In this document: in pieces, positions 31,983 to 42,903 of the stretch
Position numbering within the stretch: position 1 is the stretch's first letter
How the letters are laid out: each line of letters starts with the position of its first letter
NCBI RefSeq assembly: GCF_900461455.1
Contig: NZ_UGIA01000001.1
Span: 1,178,001-1,242,000 of the forward strand
Source: Helicobacter acinonychis
GTDB lineage: Bacteria; Campylobacterota; Campylobacteria; Campylobacterales; Helicobacteraceae
Reading direction: 5' to 3'
DNA length: 64,000 bases
Notes under the pieces: generated by a model
Told to the model about the DNA's origin: nothing
The model's input: the letters and a program-made list of their open reading frames with translations, nothing else
Databases searched by the model: none
Program-made: the position numbers and the translations under genes

Positions 31983-33455
31983 CTACTTTAAGTTTAAAAT
32001 AGAAACGCTCGTTCCTGTTTTCAAAGTCCTAATAAACACAATGTTATTAGTGTTACTGCAAATTTTACCATTTTGTGCGTCTGTTTTTTCACATTTTGTA
32101 GGATTTAGATCCAATAATTTCATTCCATCAGCGTTCAAAACCCCCAATTCGCTCGCTTTTAATTTAGCGGCATAAATTTTATTAGGGAACACGCTTGAGT
32201 TTCTGGTATCTGCTTGCGTGGTATGGGCATTAACCATTTTCATAGCTTTACCAAACATTTTTAACCCCATGCCAGCCATCTGACCTGCAGCACTACCTGA
32301 AGCCGCCTCAGTAACCTTACCTACCTCTTCAACTCCCCTTGATAAAAGGTTTTTAGTCACAGCCGCACTAACCACTCTCGCCGTGATGCTAGGGAGCTTG
32401 TGGTTGAATTCGGCTTTGATGACCTCATTAAAGTTACTCAAAACTTCCAAATCTTTACCATTAAGGCTATATTTTTGCTTGAAATCAGTCCCCTTGCCTT
32501 CATCTTTCAAATAAGGCATCGCAAAATACAAGTCCTTATCAGCCACTTCTTCCAATAAAGGCTGTTCGCCATCTTCAACAATCACCCAAGTGGTTTTTAC
32601 ATCCCTTGCTTTATTCACATCCGCTAAATCTTCGCCCACAACCTTAGCATGGCTGATTGCAAACGCTTCTTTCAAATAGCCTTCAGCCTTATCTTTATCG
32701 TTATTCAAAAGGTAGAATATCCCTGAAACATAATTCACTAAAGGGTTAGAAAAGTTTTCATAGCCCTTCATTAATTCCAAGCTTTTGTATTTGTTTGTTA
32801 AATTATTAAGAGAACCTAAAAATTGAGCAGAAACTTCCTTTTTGCCTTTAGACTTAGATTTAGCTTCTTTTTCTTGTTTTTTGATATATTCTTGCTCTTG
32901 TGCGATCTCTTTAGCAAAATAGTCTTTGGCTCTTCTTTGGCGCTCAGCCGTTTGATTAAAAAACACTCTAGCCTTATCTATATCATTTAAAAACGCATAA
33001 TCTAACGCTAAATAATAATCAGCCAACACCCATTCATACACATTCCCCTTATAAGGGATATTCTTTTCATTCCCCACTGTAGAAGCCAATACCTTGCCAC
33101 CCACAGTCGTCCCGTCTTTGAATTTATTGTCAAAGCTCGTATTCACATCTTCTAAATTTGTGATAGACTGCTTGTAATCATTCATCTCAAACGCATTCAC
33201 CCCACTTTGCAATTTCCACAAAAGGGCGTCATGCTGATGCTTGTCCGTCTCAATCAAATTTTGTAAAATTTCATGAGCACTCTTAAAATCTTTATTATAA
33301 TAAGCTTACTCGAACTTGTTAAAACCATCTTCAATTTTTTTAACTTTTTTAGCCTTAGACGACCCAAACGATCCGCTATGACTAGGATTATTCGCACACC
33401 CTACAATAAGCATTAACGTGCACACACTCAAACTACAACCTTTTAGCCAATTCAT
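31983..33455 (-). pseudogene. COG3014-like lipoprotein gene, nonsense at codon 50
   Basis: First gene of the Lpp20 operon. ATG 33455 follows an AAGGAG box and opens with a lipoprotein signal (lipobox LIVGC, Cys20). Codon 50 is TAA (33308-33306) and the same frame resumes at once as AYYNKDFKSAHEILQNLIET and stays open for 440 codons. The body looks like helical repeats (TPR-like): VLADYYLALDYAFLNDIDKA, NPLVNYVSGIFYLLNNDKDK. A reinitiated product from about 33257 would lack the signal and lipid anchor. A single-base change best explains it. Confidence 0.8.
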
Positions 33456-33495
33456 TGCTAAAACTCCTTGAAAATAAAATAAATTTGAGCTTGGT

Positions 33496-33501
33496 TATAT
33501 A
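33496..33501 (-). promoter_or_regulatory. Probable promoter of the Lpp20 operon (-10 TATATA)
   Basis: TTGTTATATAACC on the minus strand, giving a start near 33489, about 34 nt before the ATG of the first gene. There is no clear -35. A 15-nt T tract sits 50-65 bp upstream. Confidence 0.5.
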
Positions 33502-33541
33502 ACAACAAAATTAAAACACATCTTAATCATTTGAAAATTAT

Positions 33542-33556
33542 AAAAAAAAAAAAAAA
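33542..33556. repeat. A15 (T15) tract upstream of the Lpp20 operon promoter
   Basis: Fifteen A on the plus strand, so T15 in the sense of the operon. In H. pylori, T tracts at this distance from the -10 (as in sabA) change expression when their length varies. Confidence 0.75.
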
Positions 33557-33756
33557 CGATTTTTTGAAATAAAGAAAGATAAAAGCTATTTAAACATGAT
33601 TTATAAAAACTCGTCATATTTGATGAATAAAAATGGTAGTAAAGATTGTCAGTTGGAATGTTTTTATTGCAAGCAGTGATCAAATCATTGTTTTAATTTT
33701 CATGGTTGGCATGGTTTAGCCAATTTTTCACAAGGGATACAAAGAGATTAACCATC

Positions 33757-33777
33757 GACCAAGACTAAAACTCGGTC
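33757..33777 (-). terminator. Hairpin after rplQ, possible operon end
   Basis: GACCGAG and CTTGGTC on the minus strand form a 7-bp stem (one G-U) with a 7-nt loop, about 20-40 bp past the rplQ stop. No U run follows, so termination is uncertain. The rest of the 33456-33794 gap holds only AT-rich sequence, the T15 tract and the promoter listed above. Confidence 0.4.
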
Positions 33778-33794
33778 AGTGGGTTCATCACATT

Positions 33795-34145
33795 TCACAC
33801 AAATTCAATGGTGGCTAGAGTAGAAGCATCCCCTATTCTAAAAGTGGTGCGTTGGATCCTAGTGTATCCGCCATTCCTTTGTGCGTATTTGGGTGCGATT
33901 TCAGTGACGAGCTTATGGGTGGCTTCTTTGTTTTGCAAATACGCAAAAACATGGCGGTGTGCGTTAAAATCGCCCACACGAGCCACTGTCGTTAATTTCT
34001 CAATATAGCTACGCAATTCCTTGGCTTTATAAATCCCTGTTTCAATTTTATTATGCTCAATCAAAGCGATAGCTAAATTCTTTAATAATGCCTTCCTGTG
34101 CGAGCTAGTTCTCCCAAGCTTGCGGTATCCGTGTTTGTGTCTCAT
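33795..34145 (-). CDS. rplQ: 50S ribosomal protein L17
   Basis: Last gene of the large ribosomal operon. 116 residues; starts [20 protein letters not shown] and ends with [14 protein letters not shown], the standard L17 form. Its first base abuts the rpoA stop (shared base 34145). Confidence 0.97.
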   Translation of the reverse strand: MRHKHGYRKLGRTSSHRKALLKNLAIALIEHNKIETGIYKAKELRSYIEKLTTVARVGDFNAHRHVFAYLQNKEATHKLVTEIAPKYAQRNGGYTRIQRTTFRIGDASTLATIEFV

Positions 34146-35179
34146 CAGTCATTACCTCCTTTATCTTCTAATTTTTCTAATCTTTTTTTCAAACTCTCTC
34201 TTTGTTCAAGGCTTAATTCTGTGCCTACAGGATAGCCTAAATCATTCAATTTTTCAGCGATTTCATCATAGGATTTTTTGCCCATGTTTTTCACGCCTTT
34301 AAGCTCTTCTTCGCTCATTAAAACCAGTTCGCCCACATACTTGATACCGATTTTATCCAAGCAATTAAAACACCTAGCGCTCAAATTCATACTTTCAATC
34401 TTAGCGCTCAAATCTTTAGCATCATCTCTTTGGGCGTAATCGCCTGAATACTCTGTGTTAGCAATGGGTTTTTCACCAAAAACGCCTAGTTGCTTGCTCA
34501 TCACTTTCACCGCTGATAAAAACGCTTTGTAAGGATCAATTTGCCCATCTGTTTCAATATCAAAAATGATTTTTTCATAGTTAGGATCGCCCTCAACCAA
34601 AACATTTTCAATCTCATAAACCACATTTTTAATCGGCGTAAAAGATCCATCTAAAGGCATGTAACCTTCAGGCATCAATTCTCTTGTAATTTCGCTTGGG
34701 ACATACCCCATTCCTTTATAAATGATGAGCGAAAAATTCAATTGAGCGTCTTCGTTGATCGTGGCTAGGAGCATTTCAGGATTGATGATTTCTATATGCT
34801 CAGAATTTAAATCCCTAGCCCTAAGCTCCATAGGCCCTTTAAAAGAATAATCCACCACAACCGATTGGTTTTCCAAAGGGCTATCCTGCCCCACTAACGC
34901 CTTGGCTATAAAACGGATATTCTTTAAATTCATGATAAAAAGCGACACATCTTCAGTAACGCCTCTTAATGAATCAAACTCATGATGGACGCCTTCAATC
35001 TTTAAACCCACAGGAGCATACCCCACGGAACTTAAAAGCAAGAGCCTTCTAATAGGATGAGCGAGCGTAACAGCGTAACCAAACTCAAATGGAGCTAGAG
35101 AAATCTTAATCCGATTGCCCTCTTTCTCTAGCACCTTAATTTCTGATGGGATCAAAGGTGCTGTTTTGATAACTTTCAT
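34145..35179 (-). CDS. rpoA: RNA polymerase alpha subunit
   Basis: 344 residues: N-terminal dimerisation domain (about 1-230, with [13 protein letters not shown] and NLKNI) and the C-terminal DNA/activator-binding domain ([20 protein letters not shown]). The C-terminal domain binds upstream DNA and regulators. The gene order rpsD-rpoA-rplQ is the usual alpha operon end. Confidence 0.97.
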   Translation of the reverse strand: MKVIKTAPLIPSEIKVLEKEGNRIKISLAPFEFGYAVTLAHPIRRLLLLSSVGYAPVGLKIEGVHHEFDSLRGVTEDVSLFIMNLKNIRFIAKALVGQDSPLENQSVVVDYSFKGPMELRARDLNSEHIEIINPEMLLATINEDAQLNFSLIIYKGMGYVPSEITRELMPEGYMPLDGSFTPIKNVVYEIENVLVEGDPNYEKIIFDIETDGQIDPYKAFLSAVKVMSKQLGVFGEKPIANTEYSGDYAQRDDAKDLSAKIESMNLSARCFNCLDKIGIKYVGELVLMSEEELKGVKNMGKKSYDEIAEKLNDLGYPVGTELSLEQRESLKKRLEKLEDKGGND

Positions 35180-35190
35180 GCTCTAACCCC

Positions 35191-35817
35191 TTACTTAGAA
35201 TACAATTCTACAATGAGTCTTTCTTCAATAGGAACAACCACTTCTTCTCTTTCAGGGTAGCGGGTGAAGATGCCATATTTTTTATCTTTTTCCACATCAA
35301 TCCATGGCACAATCCCTGTTTGAGCCGTCAATTCCATTGCACGCACCACTTGCGGATTGCTCTTGGTTTTTTCTTTGATTTCAATTTTTTGCCCTGAACG
35401 CACGAAATAAGAGGGAATATCCAAACGCTTACCATCTACAAGCACATGCCCATGCGTTACTAATTGCCTAGCAGAACTTCTAGTGGTCGCAAACCCCATG
35501 CGATAGACGACATTATCCAATCTTCTTTCAATCAAGCGGATAAGGTTTTCACCCGTATTGCCATCCAAACGATTGGCCTCCACAAAAATACTCCTAAATT
35601 GCTTTTCAGAAATGCCATACATCATTTTGGCTTTTTGCTTTTCTTTCAATTGCAAACCATAATCAGAAGTCTTAGCACGCCTTTGCCCATGCTGACCTGG
35701 TCCATAAGCCCTTTTATCTAGTGCGCTCTTACCACTCAATCGCCTTTCACCCTTTAAAGCTAGAGAAACCCCAAAACGCCTTTCTAGTCTTTCTACTGCA
35801 CCTCTATATCTTGCCAT
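35191..35817 (-). CDS. rpsD: 30S ribosomal protein S4
   Basis: 208 residues, primary 16S binder. N-terminal [17 protein letters not shown] and a C-terminal S4 RNA-binding fold ([20 protein letters not shown]). It has no cysteine cluster, so it is the zinc-free form, whereas S14 and L36 of this operon keep zinc ligands. Confidence 0.97.
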   Translation of the reverse strand: MARYRGAVERLERRFGVSLALKGERRLSGKSALDKRAYGPGQHGQRRAKTSDYGLQLKEKQKAKMMYGISEKQFRSIFVEANRLDGNTGENLIRLIERRLDNVVYRMGFATTRSSARQLVTHGHVLVDGKRLDIPSYFVRSGQKIEIKEKTKSNPQVVRAMELTAQTGIVPWIDVEKDKKYGIFTRYPEREEVVVPIEERLIVELYSK

Positions 35818-35826
35818 AAAGCCTCC

Positions 35827-36222
35827 TTACACTCTTCTTCTTTTAGGGGGTCTGCAACCATTATGAGAAAGCGGAGTAATGTCTTTAATCCAAAGCACTT
35901 TAACGCCCTCAGTCGCACCCACGCTCTTAATAGCAGTCTCACGCCCACTACCTGAACCTTGAACCTTAATGCCCACTTCTTTAACGCCATGCTCTTTAGC
36001 CTTGCTTAGAGCGCTTTCTACGGCCTGTTGGGCTGCATAAGGGGTGGATTTTTTAGAGCCTTTAAACCCTAAACCGCCTGCAGTACTCCAGCAAATCACA
36101 TTGCCCATTTCATCAGTGATAGTGATGTTGGTGTTGTTGAAGGTCGCTGAAATATAAACAACCCCCCTAGCAATATTCTTTTTGACTACTTTCTTTTTAG
36201 TCGCTACATTTCTCTTAGCCAT
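35827..36222 (-). CDS. rpsK: 30S ribosomal protein S11
   Basis: 131 residues with the family core [20 protein letters not shown] and the C-terminal [12 protein letters not shown]. It lies on the platform of the small subunit and binds the anti-Shine-Dalgarno region. Gap to rpsM 23 bp. Confidence 0.97.
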   Translation of the reverse strand: MAKRNVATKKKVVKKNIARGVVYISATFNNTNITITDEMGNVICWSTAGGLGFKGSKKSTPYAAQQAVESALSKAKEHGVKEVGIKVQGSGSGRETAIKSVGATEGVKVLWIKDITPLSHNGCRPPKRRRV

Positions 36223-36245
36223 TAAATCATCATCTCCTTAATTTG

Positions 36246-36608
36246 CTACTTGCTACCCACGGTTTTTTTCTTACCCTTACGAGTCCTAGCGTTATTTTTA
36301 GTGGTTTGACCTCTTACAGGAAGACCTTTACGATGCCTGATCCCACGATAATTCCCTAAGTCCATTAAGGATTTAATATCCATTTGAACTTTTTTACGCA
36401 AATCGCCTTCTACTAAGTAGCTTTGTTGGATTTTTTTGGCGATACTAGACGCTTCATCTTCGCTCAATTCATGCACGCGCTTGTCAAAAGAAATGCCCAC
36501 CGCTTCTAAAATCTCTCTAGAACTCTTAAGCCCAATCCCATAAATATAGGTAAGGGCATACTCTACTCTCTTCTTTTTTGGTAAATCTACACCAGCAATC
36601 CTTGCCAT
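36246..36608 (-). CDS. rpsM: 30S ribosomal protein S13
   Basis: 120 residues, starts [20 protein letters not shown], with [20 protein letters not shown] near the end and a lysine-rich tail that contacts the P-site tRNA. It is preceded by rpmJ. Confidence 0.97.
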   Translation of the reverse strand: MARIAGVDLPKKKRVEYALTYIYGIGLKSSREILEAVGISFDKRVHELSEDEASSIAKKIQQSYLVEGDLRKKVQMDIKSLMDLGNYRGIRHRKGLPVRGQTTKNNARTRKGKKKTVGSK

Positions 36609-36611
36609 GCT

Positions 36612-36725
36612 TTATCCTTGTCTTTGTTTGTGTTTAGGGGTAGCACAGATCACTCTAATAACGCCCCTTCTTTTAATAATTTTGCACTTATCGCACATCT
36701 TTTTCACTGATGGTCTGACTTTCAT
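36612..36725 (-). CDS. rpmJ: 50S ribosomal protein L36
   Basis: 37 residues starting [20 protein letters not shown] and ending PKHKQRQG. C-x2-C, a third Cys and a His form the zinc site. A short gene between infA and rpsM, in the normal order; three bases separate it from rpsM. Confidence 0.95.
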
Positions 36726-36802
36726 GATTTCGCTCCTTTAAAAAATTAGGCACTACTAAAAACTTTTATGCTAACATATTTTTATTGAAATAACTCTTAA
36801 AT

Positions 36803-37021
36803 TCATTTGTATCTAAAAGTTATCCGACCCCTGTCTAAGCTATAGGGCGTAAGCTCTAGCTTGACCCTATCGCCTAAAGCAATCCTAATGTAGTGCATGC
36901 GCATCTTTCCAGAAATACGACACAACACCACATGCTTGTTGTCTAACTCTACTTTAAAGGTAGCGTTAGGCAACGCCTCAATCACTTTCCCATCCACTTC
37001 TATAACATCATCTCTTGCCAT
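36803..37021 (-). CDS. infA: Translation initiation factor IF-1
   Basis: 72-residue OB-fold protein that blocks the A site during initiation: [17 protein letters not shown], with [19 protein letters not shown] and [13 protein letters not shown]. The ATG overlaps the map stop by one base (TAATG); a start six bases earlier is not needed. A gap of about 75 bp to rpmJ contains no recognisable gene. Confidence 0.96.
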   Translation of the reverse strand: MARDDVIEVDGKVIEALPNATFKVELDNKHVVLCRISGKMRMHYIRIALGDRVKLELTPYSLDRGRITFRYK

Positions 37022-37782
37022 TAACACTCCGTAAGAATCACTGCTTTATTGCCAACTATGGCGATAGTATGCTCATGGTGGCTTGTGTTAAGCCCATCCA
37101 CTGAAACCACGCTCCACTTATCCGCCAATATTTTAGACTCGCCCTGTTTTTGACACACCATAGGCTCTAAACAAAATACCATGCCCTCCTTGATTTTAGG
37201 GCCACTATTAGCTTTGACGCCTTTTTCTAGGTAGTTAGGGATCTCTGGTTCTTCATGGGGTTTTTTACCAATGCCATGCCCACAAAATCCCTTCAAAGGC
37301 ACAAAGCCCCTTTCTATAATAGCGTTCTCTAAAATCTGGCTCAATTCTTTAAAATGCATGCCCACTCTAATTGAATCAATAGCATGCATTAAACTCTCTT
37401 TAGAGCAAGCGAGCAATTTTTCATCTTGTGGGCTTATTGCACCTATAGGGAGCGTGAGAGCTGAATCGCCATAATAACCATCCGCCTCCACCCCCAAATC
37501 CAAGCCTATAATATCCCCCTCTTGTAGAACATAATCCGTAGGAATGCCATGAATAACCACCTCATTTAAGGACATGCACACAGAATTAGGGAAACCATAA
37601 AGCCCCTTAAAAGCAGGTCTAGCCCCAAGAGATTGGATAAAGTCTTCAGCCATTTTATCCAACTCTAAAAGTGAAACACCAAGCCTTACTTCTCGCTCCA
37701 AAAGAGCTAACGCTTGAGCCGTCAATTCCCCAGCTTTTCTTAACGCTTTGATTTCTTTTGGGCTTTTGATAGAGATCGCCAT
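37021..37782 (-). CDS. map: Type I methionine aminopeptidase
   Basis: Removes the initiator Met from new proteins. 253 residues; metal ligands are in [32 protein letters not shown] and [10 protein letters not shown] plus a C-terminal HHEHTIAI. The stop and start of neighbours overlap by a base on each side (secY-map-infA). Confidence 0.96.
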   Translation of the reverse strand: MAISIKSPKEIKALRKAGELTAQALALLEREVRLGVSLLELDKMAEDFIQSLGARPAFKGLYGFPNSVCMSLNEVVIHGIPTDYVLQEGDIIGLDLGVEADGYYGDSALTLPIGAISPQDEKLLACSKESLMHAIDSIRVGMHFKELSQILENAIIERGFVPLKGFCGHGIGKKPHEEPEIPNYLEKGVKANSGPKIKEGMVFCLEPMVCQKQGESKILADKWSVVSVDGLNTSHHEHTIAIVGNKAVILTEC

Positions 37783-39044
37783 TAAAAGCCCACCGCACTT
37801 AAAGTCTTATACTTGCTCATATAAACTTGTGCTTCAATCTTTTTCATGGTATCAATAGCGACTTGAACCACAATCAGCACCGCCGTGCCTCCAAAATAAA
37901 AAGGCACGCCCATAGCCTTAACCAAAATCCAAGGCACGGTAGAAATGAGCGCTAAATACAACGAACCCCACAAAGTGAGCTTACTCGCTACAGAATTTAA
38001 AAACGATGAAGTCCCCTCTCCAGGTCTAATCCCTGGAATATACCCACCATTACGCCTCAAATTGTCTGCAATATCCTTAGAATTAAACACAATAGAAGAA
38101 TAAAAATAAGCGAAGAATATGATGAGCAAGAACATCAAAATATTATACGCATACCCTTGTGGGCTTAAGAAATCCGCAATCGCTTGCAAAGTTTTGTTGC
38201 TTGTGGCCTGCTGTAAAATCGTAGAAGGAAACACTAACAAGGCTGAAGCAAAAATGGGCGGAATCACTCCGCTTAAATTCAACTTAATGGGAATGTAATT
38301 CATGATACGCTTGTTTTGGTTTTGCATCACCACTTTACGTGCATAAGAAATAGGGATCCTGCGCTCGGCTAATTCCACATAGATAATCACAAAAATAGTC
38401 GCCAAAACAATCAAGACAATACCAATGAGCATTAAGATATGAATCACACCCGTATTAACTAAATTGAATGTGCCTGAAATAGCCGATGGGATCCCTGAAA
38501 CAATCCCAGCAAAAATAATAAGGCTAATCCCATTTCCCACGCCCCTTTGCGTGATTTGCTCCCCTATCCACATGAGCAACATCGTTCCTGTAAGCATAGA
38601 AAACGCTGAAACGATCATAAAGACTTGCATATCAATCATGATCGCCCCATTCACTCCTCCGCTAATACTCCTTAACCCCACTGAAACGCTCACCGCTTGG
38701 ATCAAGGTGATTAAAATGGTTAAATAGCGCACGATTTGCATGTATTTTTGCATGCCGTCTCGCTCTTTTTTCATTTTAGCCAAGTTAGGGAAAGTCGCAC
38801 TCAAAAGCTCCATGATGATAGAAGAAGTGATATAGGGCATGATACCCAAAGAAATGATGCTCAAGCGAGAAACCGCATTCCCACTAAACATGTTAAACAA
38901 CCCCAAAGCGTTGTTGGAATTGCTGTCAAAAAAAGTCTTGATTGCTGCTAAATCTACGCCAGGAATGGGGATATAAGCTAATACTCTGTAGAGAAATAAA
39001 AAACCCAAAGTGATGAGTATCTTACTAGCAATGGCTTTATTCAT
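37782..39044 (-). CDS. secY: Protein translocase subunit SecY
   Basis: Channel of the Sec export system in the inner membrane. 420 residues with ten membrane spans; plug region near SNNALGLFNMFSGNAVSRLS and cytosolic loop RRIPISYARKVVMQNQNK. The gene order rplO-secY-map is the usual spc operon end. Confidence 0.97.
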   Translation of the reverse strand: MNKAIASKILITLGFLFLYRVLAYIPIPGVDLAAIKTFFDSNSNNALGLFNMFSGNAVSRLSIISLGIMPYITSSIIMELLSATFPNLAKMKKERDGMQKYMQIVRYLTILITLIQAVSVSVGLRSISGGVNGAIMIDMQVFMIVSAFSMLTGTMLLMWIGEQITQRGVGNGISLIIFAGIVSGIPSAISGTFNLVNTGVIHILMLIGIVLIVLATIFVIIYVELAERRIPISYARKVVMQNQNKRIMNYIPIKLNLSGVIPPIFASALLVFPSTILQQATSNKTLQAIADFLSPQGYAYNILMFLLIIFFAYFYSSIVFNSKDIADNLRRNGGYIPGIRPGEGTSSFLNSVASKLTLWGSLYLALISTVPWILVKAMGVPFYFGGTAVLIVVQVAIDTMKKIEAQVYMSKYKTLSAVGF

Positions 39045-39086
39045 AATAACTTATTCCTCTCCAATCAAGCTGATAAAACAGAGGCA

Positions 39087-39488
39087 TTATTTCTGCCCAC
39101 TTGTTTTAATTCTCTTATCTTTGATTTTAGAAGCCAAAATTTTAGCGTCTTTGCCGATCAACTTCACGCTTTCAATATAAAGGGGGAAATGGTGCAAAGA
39201 ACGCAAGCTTGAAAAAGTGATTTCTTCTAAATGCTTGATCGCTTCATTTTTATCCACATTGATAGAATAGATATGAGAATCTTTAGTCCTAAAACCTATT
39301 TTAGGCAAACGGCGTTGTAGGGGTTGTTGCCCTCCTTCAAAGCCTCTTTTAGCCTTATAGCCTGTCCTTGCGGTTTGACCTTTACCGCCTCTAGTGGCAG
39401 TCTTTCCCATGCCACTGCCTTGACCACGACCCACTCGTTTGATTTTTTTAACGCTACCTTTAGCGGATTTTAAATTTTCTAATCCCAT
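39087..39488 (-). CDS. rplO: 50S ribosomal protein L15
   Basis: 133 residues, N-terminal glycine/arginine-rich tail ([20 protein letters not shown]) that enters the 23S core, and [19 protein letters not shown]. The C-terminal part is shorter and diverged compared with E. coli L15, as is usual in this group. Confidence 0.96.
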   Translation of the reverse strand: MGLENLKSAKGSVKKIKRVGRGQGSGMGKTATRGGKGQTARTGYKAKRGFEGGQQPLQRRLPKIGFRTKDSHIYSINVDKNEAIKHLEEITFSSLRSLHHFPLYIESVKLIGKDAKILASKIKDKRIKTSGQK

Positions 39489-39505
39489 TGTAATATCCTT
39501 TTTAA

Positions 39506-39949
39506 CTACGCCTTGATTTTAGCTAAAGCGTCAAAAGTCGCGTGCACCACATTATAGGGATTATTAGAGCCTAAAGACTTGGTTAGAATATCCTTAATGC
39601 CTGCCAATTCCACAATAGGGCGTGTTGAACCCCCAGCAATCACCCCTGTCCCCTCACTTGCCGGTTTCAATAAAATACGACTCGCATTGTATTTATGCTC
39701 AATATCATGAGCGATAGTTGTCCCTTTAATCGTTACATGAATAAGGTTTTTAAACGCATCATCTACCGCTTTTTTGATTGCATCAGGGACTTCTTTAGCC
39801 TTGCCTAAACCAAAACCTACAAGCCCATTTTTATTGCCTACAACCACCAAAGCGTTAAAGCGAAACCGCCTACCGCCCTTAACCACTTTGGTTACACGAC
39901 CAACATTCACAACGACTTCTTGAAACTCTTCTCTGTTAATCTCTTCCAT
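39506..39949 (-). CDS. rpsE: 30S ribosomal protein S5
   Basis: 147 residues from ATG 39949 ([15 protein letters not shown]), chosen for the AAAGGA box just upstream. Another ATG at 39967 overlaps the rplR stop as ATGA and is also possible. Core motif [20 protein letters not shown] and [13 protein letters not shown]5 contributes to decoding accuracy. Confidence 0.95.
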   Translation of the reverse strand: MEEINREEFQEVVVNVGRVTKVVKGGRRFRFNALVVVGNKNGLVGFGLGKAKEVPDAIKKAVDDAFKNLIHVTIKGTTIAHDIEHKYNASRILLKPASEGTGVIAGGSTRPIVELAGIKDILTKSLGSNNPYNVVHATFDALAKIKA

Positions 39950-39963
39950 GCCTTTCCTTTCTG

Positions 39964-40320
39964 TCATAGAGCGATCCCATTCTCTCTCAAGCTTTCAGCA
40001 AACGCTGCCACCACGCCATGATAGAGGTAACCATTTCTGTCATAAACCACTCGCTCAATCCCTGCTTTTTTCAATTCTTCAGCAAAGAGAACACCTAATT
40101 TTTTAGCGTCTTCTTGCGTGTTTTTAAAGCCCATTTTCCTGCCATCAATATGCGTTATGGTGCTTTGTTTCACATCATCAATCGCTTGTGCATAGAAATA
40201 GCGGTTGGAACGAAAAACGCTCACCCTAGGCCTTAATGCATCGCCCAAGAGCTTGCTTTTAATTCTTAATTTCCTGCGATCTCTTAAGGCTTTCTTTTTG
40301 TATAATGCTTTTGCGTTCAT
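39964..40320 (-). CDS. rplR: 50S ribosomal protein L18
   Basis: 118 residues ([19 protein letters not shown] ...) ending [10 protein letters not shown]; binds 5S rRNA together with L5 and L25. A second ATG one codon earlier (40323) is equally possible. Confidence 0.96.
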
Positions 40321-40333
40321 CAATTTACCTTAT

Positions 40334-40870
40334 TTATTTTTTAGCCGTTTTACCAGCTTTTCTAATAATGACTTCATCGCTGTATTTCACACCCTTGCCC
40401 TTATATGGCTCTGGGGGTCTGAAGCTTCTGATTTCAGCGGCGACTTGCCCTACTTTTTGCTTATCGCTCCCCTTGATAGTGATCGTGTTTTTTTCCACCA
40501 CCATTTCAATCCCTGCTGGAATGGGGTATTTCACTGGGTGGCTAAAACCCAAGCTCAAATCCAAAGTCTTATTGCCTAAAGCCACTTTATAGCCCACGCC
40601 ATTGACTTCTAAAGTCTTACTAAAACCGGTGCTTAAGCCTATTACAATATTATTGGCTAACGCCCCATAAGTCCCCCAATAAGCCCTAGACTGCACATCT
40701 TCGCCTATAGGTTGGAAGCTCAATTGGTTGTTTTCAAGCGTGATTTTCACTCGGTTATGAGTTTCTAACTCATGCTTTTCTTTATTGTTTTTAAAAAGAA
40801 GCTTGCTCCCTTCAACGCTCGCTTGCACAGAGCTTGGAATTTCAATGATTCTTTTCCCAATTCTTGACAT
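40334..40870 (-). CDS. rplF: 50S ribosomal protein L6
   Basis: 178 residues from ATG 40870 ([16 protein letters not shown]). An upstream extension to 40915 would run inside rpsH and is rejected. C-terminal [20 protein letters not shown] is the family signature. Confidence 0.96.
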   Translation of the reverse strand: MSRIGKRIIEIPSSVQASVEGSKLLFKNNKEKHELETHNRVKITLENNQLSFQPIGEDVQSRAYWGTYGALANNIVIGLSTGFSKTLEVNGVGYKVALGNKTLDLSLGFSHPVKYPIPAGIEMVVEKNTITIKGSDKQKVGQVAAEIRSFRPPEPYKGKGVKYSDEVIIRKAGKTAKK

Positions 40871-40880
40871 TTTTAATCCT

Positions 40881-41276
40881 TTACCAAATGCTGCAGAGCA
40901 CTTCGCCACCGACATTTTGTCTGTAAGCTTCTTCGTTAGTGATCACCCCTTTAGAAGTGCTCACCACAATCACGCCATAGCCATTTTTAAAGCGCTTCAA
41001 CTCGTTTTTTTGCTTATACACACGACGACCGGGCTTGCTTAAGCGCTTCACTTCGCTGATTTTTGAATACCCTTTTTCGTCATAAGCCAATTGCACATAA
41101 ACCGATTGTTTTTTGTCTTTATCTTTGATATTGAAATCTTTAATGAAACCTTTTTCCTTAAAAATCTCTAAGATAGAAACCACAATCTTTGCGTAATAAA
41201 GCTGTGTGAATTCCAAGCGACGCATGGAAGCGTTTCTCAAACGAGTTAATGAATCTGCAATTATATCATTTACCAT
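40881..41276 (-). CDS. rpsH: 30S ribosomal protein S8
   Basis: 131 residues, starts [20 protein letters not shown] and ends [11 protein letters not shown]; the [12 protein letters not shown] loop is the 16S-binding signature. In E. coli S8 represses the spc operon. No matching mRNA site was identified here. Confidence 0.96.
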   Translation of the reverse strand: MVNDIIADSLTRLRNASMRRLEFTQLYYAKIVVSILEIFKEKGFIKDFNIKDKDKKQSVYVQLAYDEKGYSKISEVKRLSKPGRRVYKQKNELKRFKNGYGVIVVSTSKGVITNEEAYRQNVGGEVLCSIW

Positions 41277-41285
41277 ATCTTATCC

Positions 41286-41471
41286 TTACCAACTAGCTTT
41301 TCTTAAGCCTGGGATGAGTCCCTCACTGCCCATTTTTCTAAGGCACACCCTACAAAGTCCAAAATCCCTATAAACCGAATGAGATCTCCCACAAATGCGA
41401 CATCTAGTATAAGCCCTTACTTGGAATTTTGGTTTCCTTTGAGCCTTTGCTATCATTGATTTTTTAGCCAT
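41286..41471 (-). CDS. rpsN: 30S ribosomal protein S14, zinc-binding type
   Basis: 61-residue short form (type Z). Two CxxC pairs, CRICG and CRVCL, hold zinc. Lies between rplE and rpsH. Confidence 0.96.
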   Translation of the reverse strand: MAKKSMIAKAQRKPKFQVRAYTRCRICGRSHSVYRDFGLCRVCLRKMGSEGLIPGLRKASW

Positions 41472-41480
41472 ATTAACCCC

Positions 41481-42026
41481 TTATCTCACTTTTGCAAAAG
41501 GCAATCCAAGCAATTCTAACAACTTGAACGCTTCTTTATCGTTATCCGTAGAAGTTACCATAGTGATATTCATGCCATGACTTACCATAATATCATCATA
41601 AACCACTTCTGGGAAAATCAATTGCTCATTGATACCAAAGGTGTAATTCCCACGCCCATCAAACCCATTTCGTGAAATCCCTCTAAAGTCCTTCACTCTA
41701 GGCAATGAAATCACAATCAACTTTTCCAAGAAATTATACATGCGTTTATTTCTTAAGGTAACTTTCGCCCCCACTGCCATGCCTTCTCTGATCTTAAAGC
41801 CTGCAACGGATTTTTTCGCTTTAGTGATAACGGCTTTTTGCCCTGCAATCAAAGAAATCGTTTGTGCAATATTTTGCATGATTTTCATGTCTTTTGCATG
41901 AGCTCCAGCACCCACGCTGATAACGATTTTTTCTAGCTTAGGCAAAAGCATGGGGTTTTTGATGTCTAATTCTTGAGCGAGTTTCACTTTCACTTCATTT
42001 TGATAAAATTGTTTCAAACCAAACAC
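41481..42026 (-). CDS. rplE: 50S ribosomal protein L5
   Basis: 181 residues; binds 5S rRNA and the P-site t[20 protein letters not shown] near the start and [17 protein letters not shown] then [10 protein letters not shown] are conserved. Confidence 0.96.
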   Translation of the reverse strand: MFGLKQFYQNEVKVKLAQELDIKNPMLLPKLEKIVISVGAGAHAKDMKIMQNIAQTISLIAGQKAVITKAKKSVAGFKIREGMAVGAKVTLRNKRMYNFLEKLIVISLPRVKDFRGISRNGFDGRGNYTFGINEQLIFPEVVYDDIMVSHGMNITMVTSTDNDKEAFKLLELLGLPFAKVR

Positions 42027-42037
42027 TATCTAACTCC

Positions 42038-42259
42038 TTAAGCTTTTTTCACATTAGAAATGTGCATGGGCTTTTCTTTGTGGATAAAACCCCCTTTAGG
42101 GTTATCGTCAGTGGGTTTAATCGCTTTTTTCACCACTTTGCACCCTTCAACAATGACTTGAGAAGTCTTAGGCAACACCGCTAAAACCTTAGCAACCTTA
42201 CCCTTATCATCTCCTGCAATGACTTTAACCATGTCATTTTTCTTAATTTCGCTTTTCAT
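42038..42259 (-). CDS. rplX: 50S ribosomal protein L24
   Basis: 73-residue KOW-fold protein ([20 protein letters not shown]), a short form of L24. It initiates large-subunit assembly. Shares base 42259 with rplN. Confidence 0.95.
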   Translation of the reverse strand: MKSEIKKNDMVKVIAGDDKGKVAKVLAVLPKTSQVIVEGCKVVKKAIKPTDDNPKGGFIHKEKPMHISNVKKA

Positions 42260-42627
42260 TATACAACCTCCGGTGCTAGAGAAATGATTTTCATAAAATT
42301 AGCGTAACGAACTTCTCTGCTCACTGGTCCAAAAATCCTTGTGCCAACAGGGTCTTTTTTAGCGTCCAAGATAACCGCTGCATTGTCATCAAAACGCACC
42401 AAAGAACCATTTTTTCTTTGAATTTCTTTCTTTGTTCGCACCACAACGGCTTTCACCACCTGACCTCGTTTCACCTTGCCATTAGGGATAGCTTTTTTCA
42501 CGGAAGCCACAATCACGCTACCCACACTCGCATAGCGTTTATGACTGCCTCCTAACACCTTAATACACATGATTTCTTTAGCACCGCTATTATCAGCGAC
42601 ATTCAATCTTGTAAAACTCTGTATCAT
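42259..42627 (-). CDS. rplN: 50S ribosomal protein L14
   Basis: 122 residues, starts [20 protein letters not shown] and contains [20 protein letters not shown]. It bridges to the small subunit. Confidence 0.97.
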   Translation of the reverse strand: MIQSFTRLNVADNSGAKEIMCIKVLGGSHKRYASVGSVIVASVKKAIPNGKVKRGQVVKAVVVRTKKEIQRKNGSLVRFDDNAAVILDAKKDPVGTRIFGPVSREVRYANFMKIISLAPEVV

Positions 42628-42629
42628 GC

Positions 42630-42890
42630 TTATACTCCCACTACTAAAATTTCTTTAAGCGTGAAAGACTTGGTTTTAGAAAGTGGCTTGCACTCAATCG
42701 CACTCACAAAATCCCCCACTTTCACTTGATTGTCTTGATCATGGATAGTGTATTTTTTAAACTTTTTAACAATCTTTCGGTATTTTTTATGCACCACTTT
42801 TCTTTCCACAAGAATCACAGCACTTTTTTCAGCAAACTTGCTGATCACCTTGCCTTGCACCACCCTTTTATGCGGCTCTTTCGTATTCAT
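42630..42890 (-). CDS. rpsQ: 30S ribosomal protein S17
   Basis: 86 residues with core [20 protein letters not shown] and [18 protein letters not shown]. It has a slightly longer end than E. coli S17. Gap to rpmC 13 bp. Confidence 0.96.
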   Translation of the reverse strand: MNTKEPHKRVVQGKVISKFAEKSAVILVERKVVHKKYRKIVKKFKKYTIHDQDNQVKVGDFVSAIECKPLSKTKSFTLKEILVVGV

Positions 42891-42903
42891 TGCTTACCCT
42901 TTT

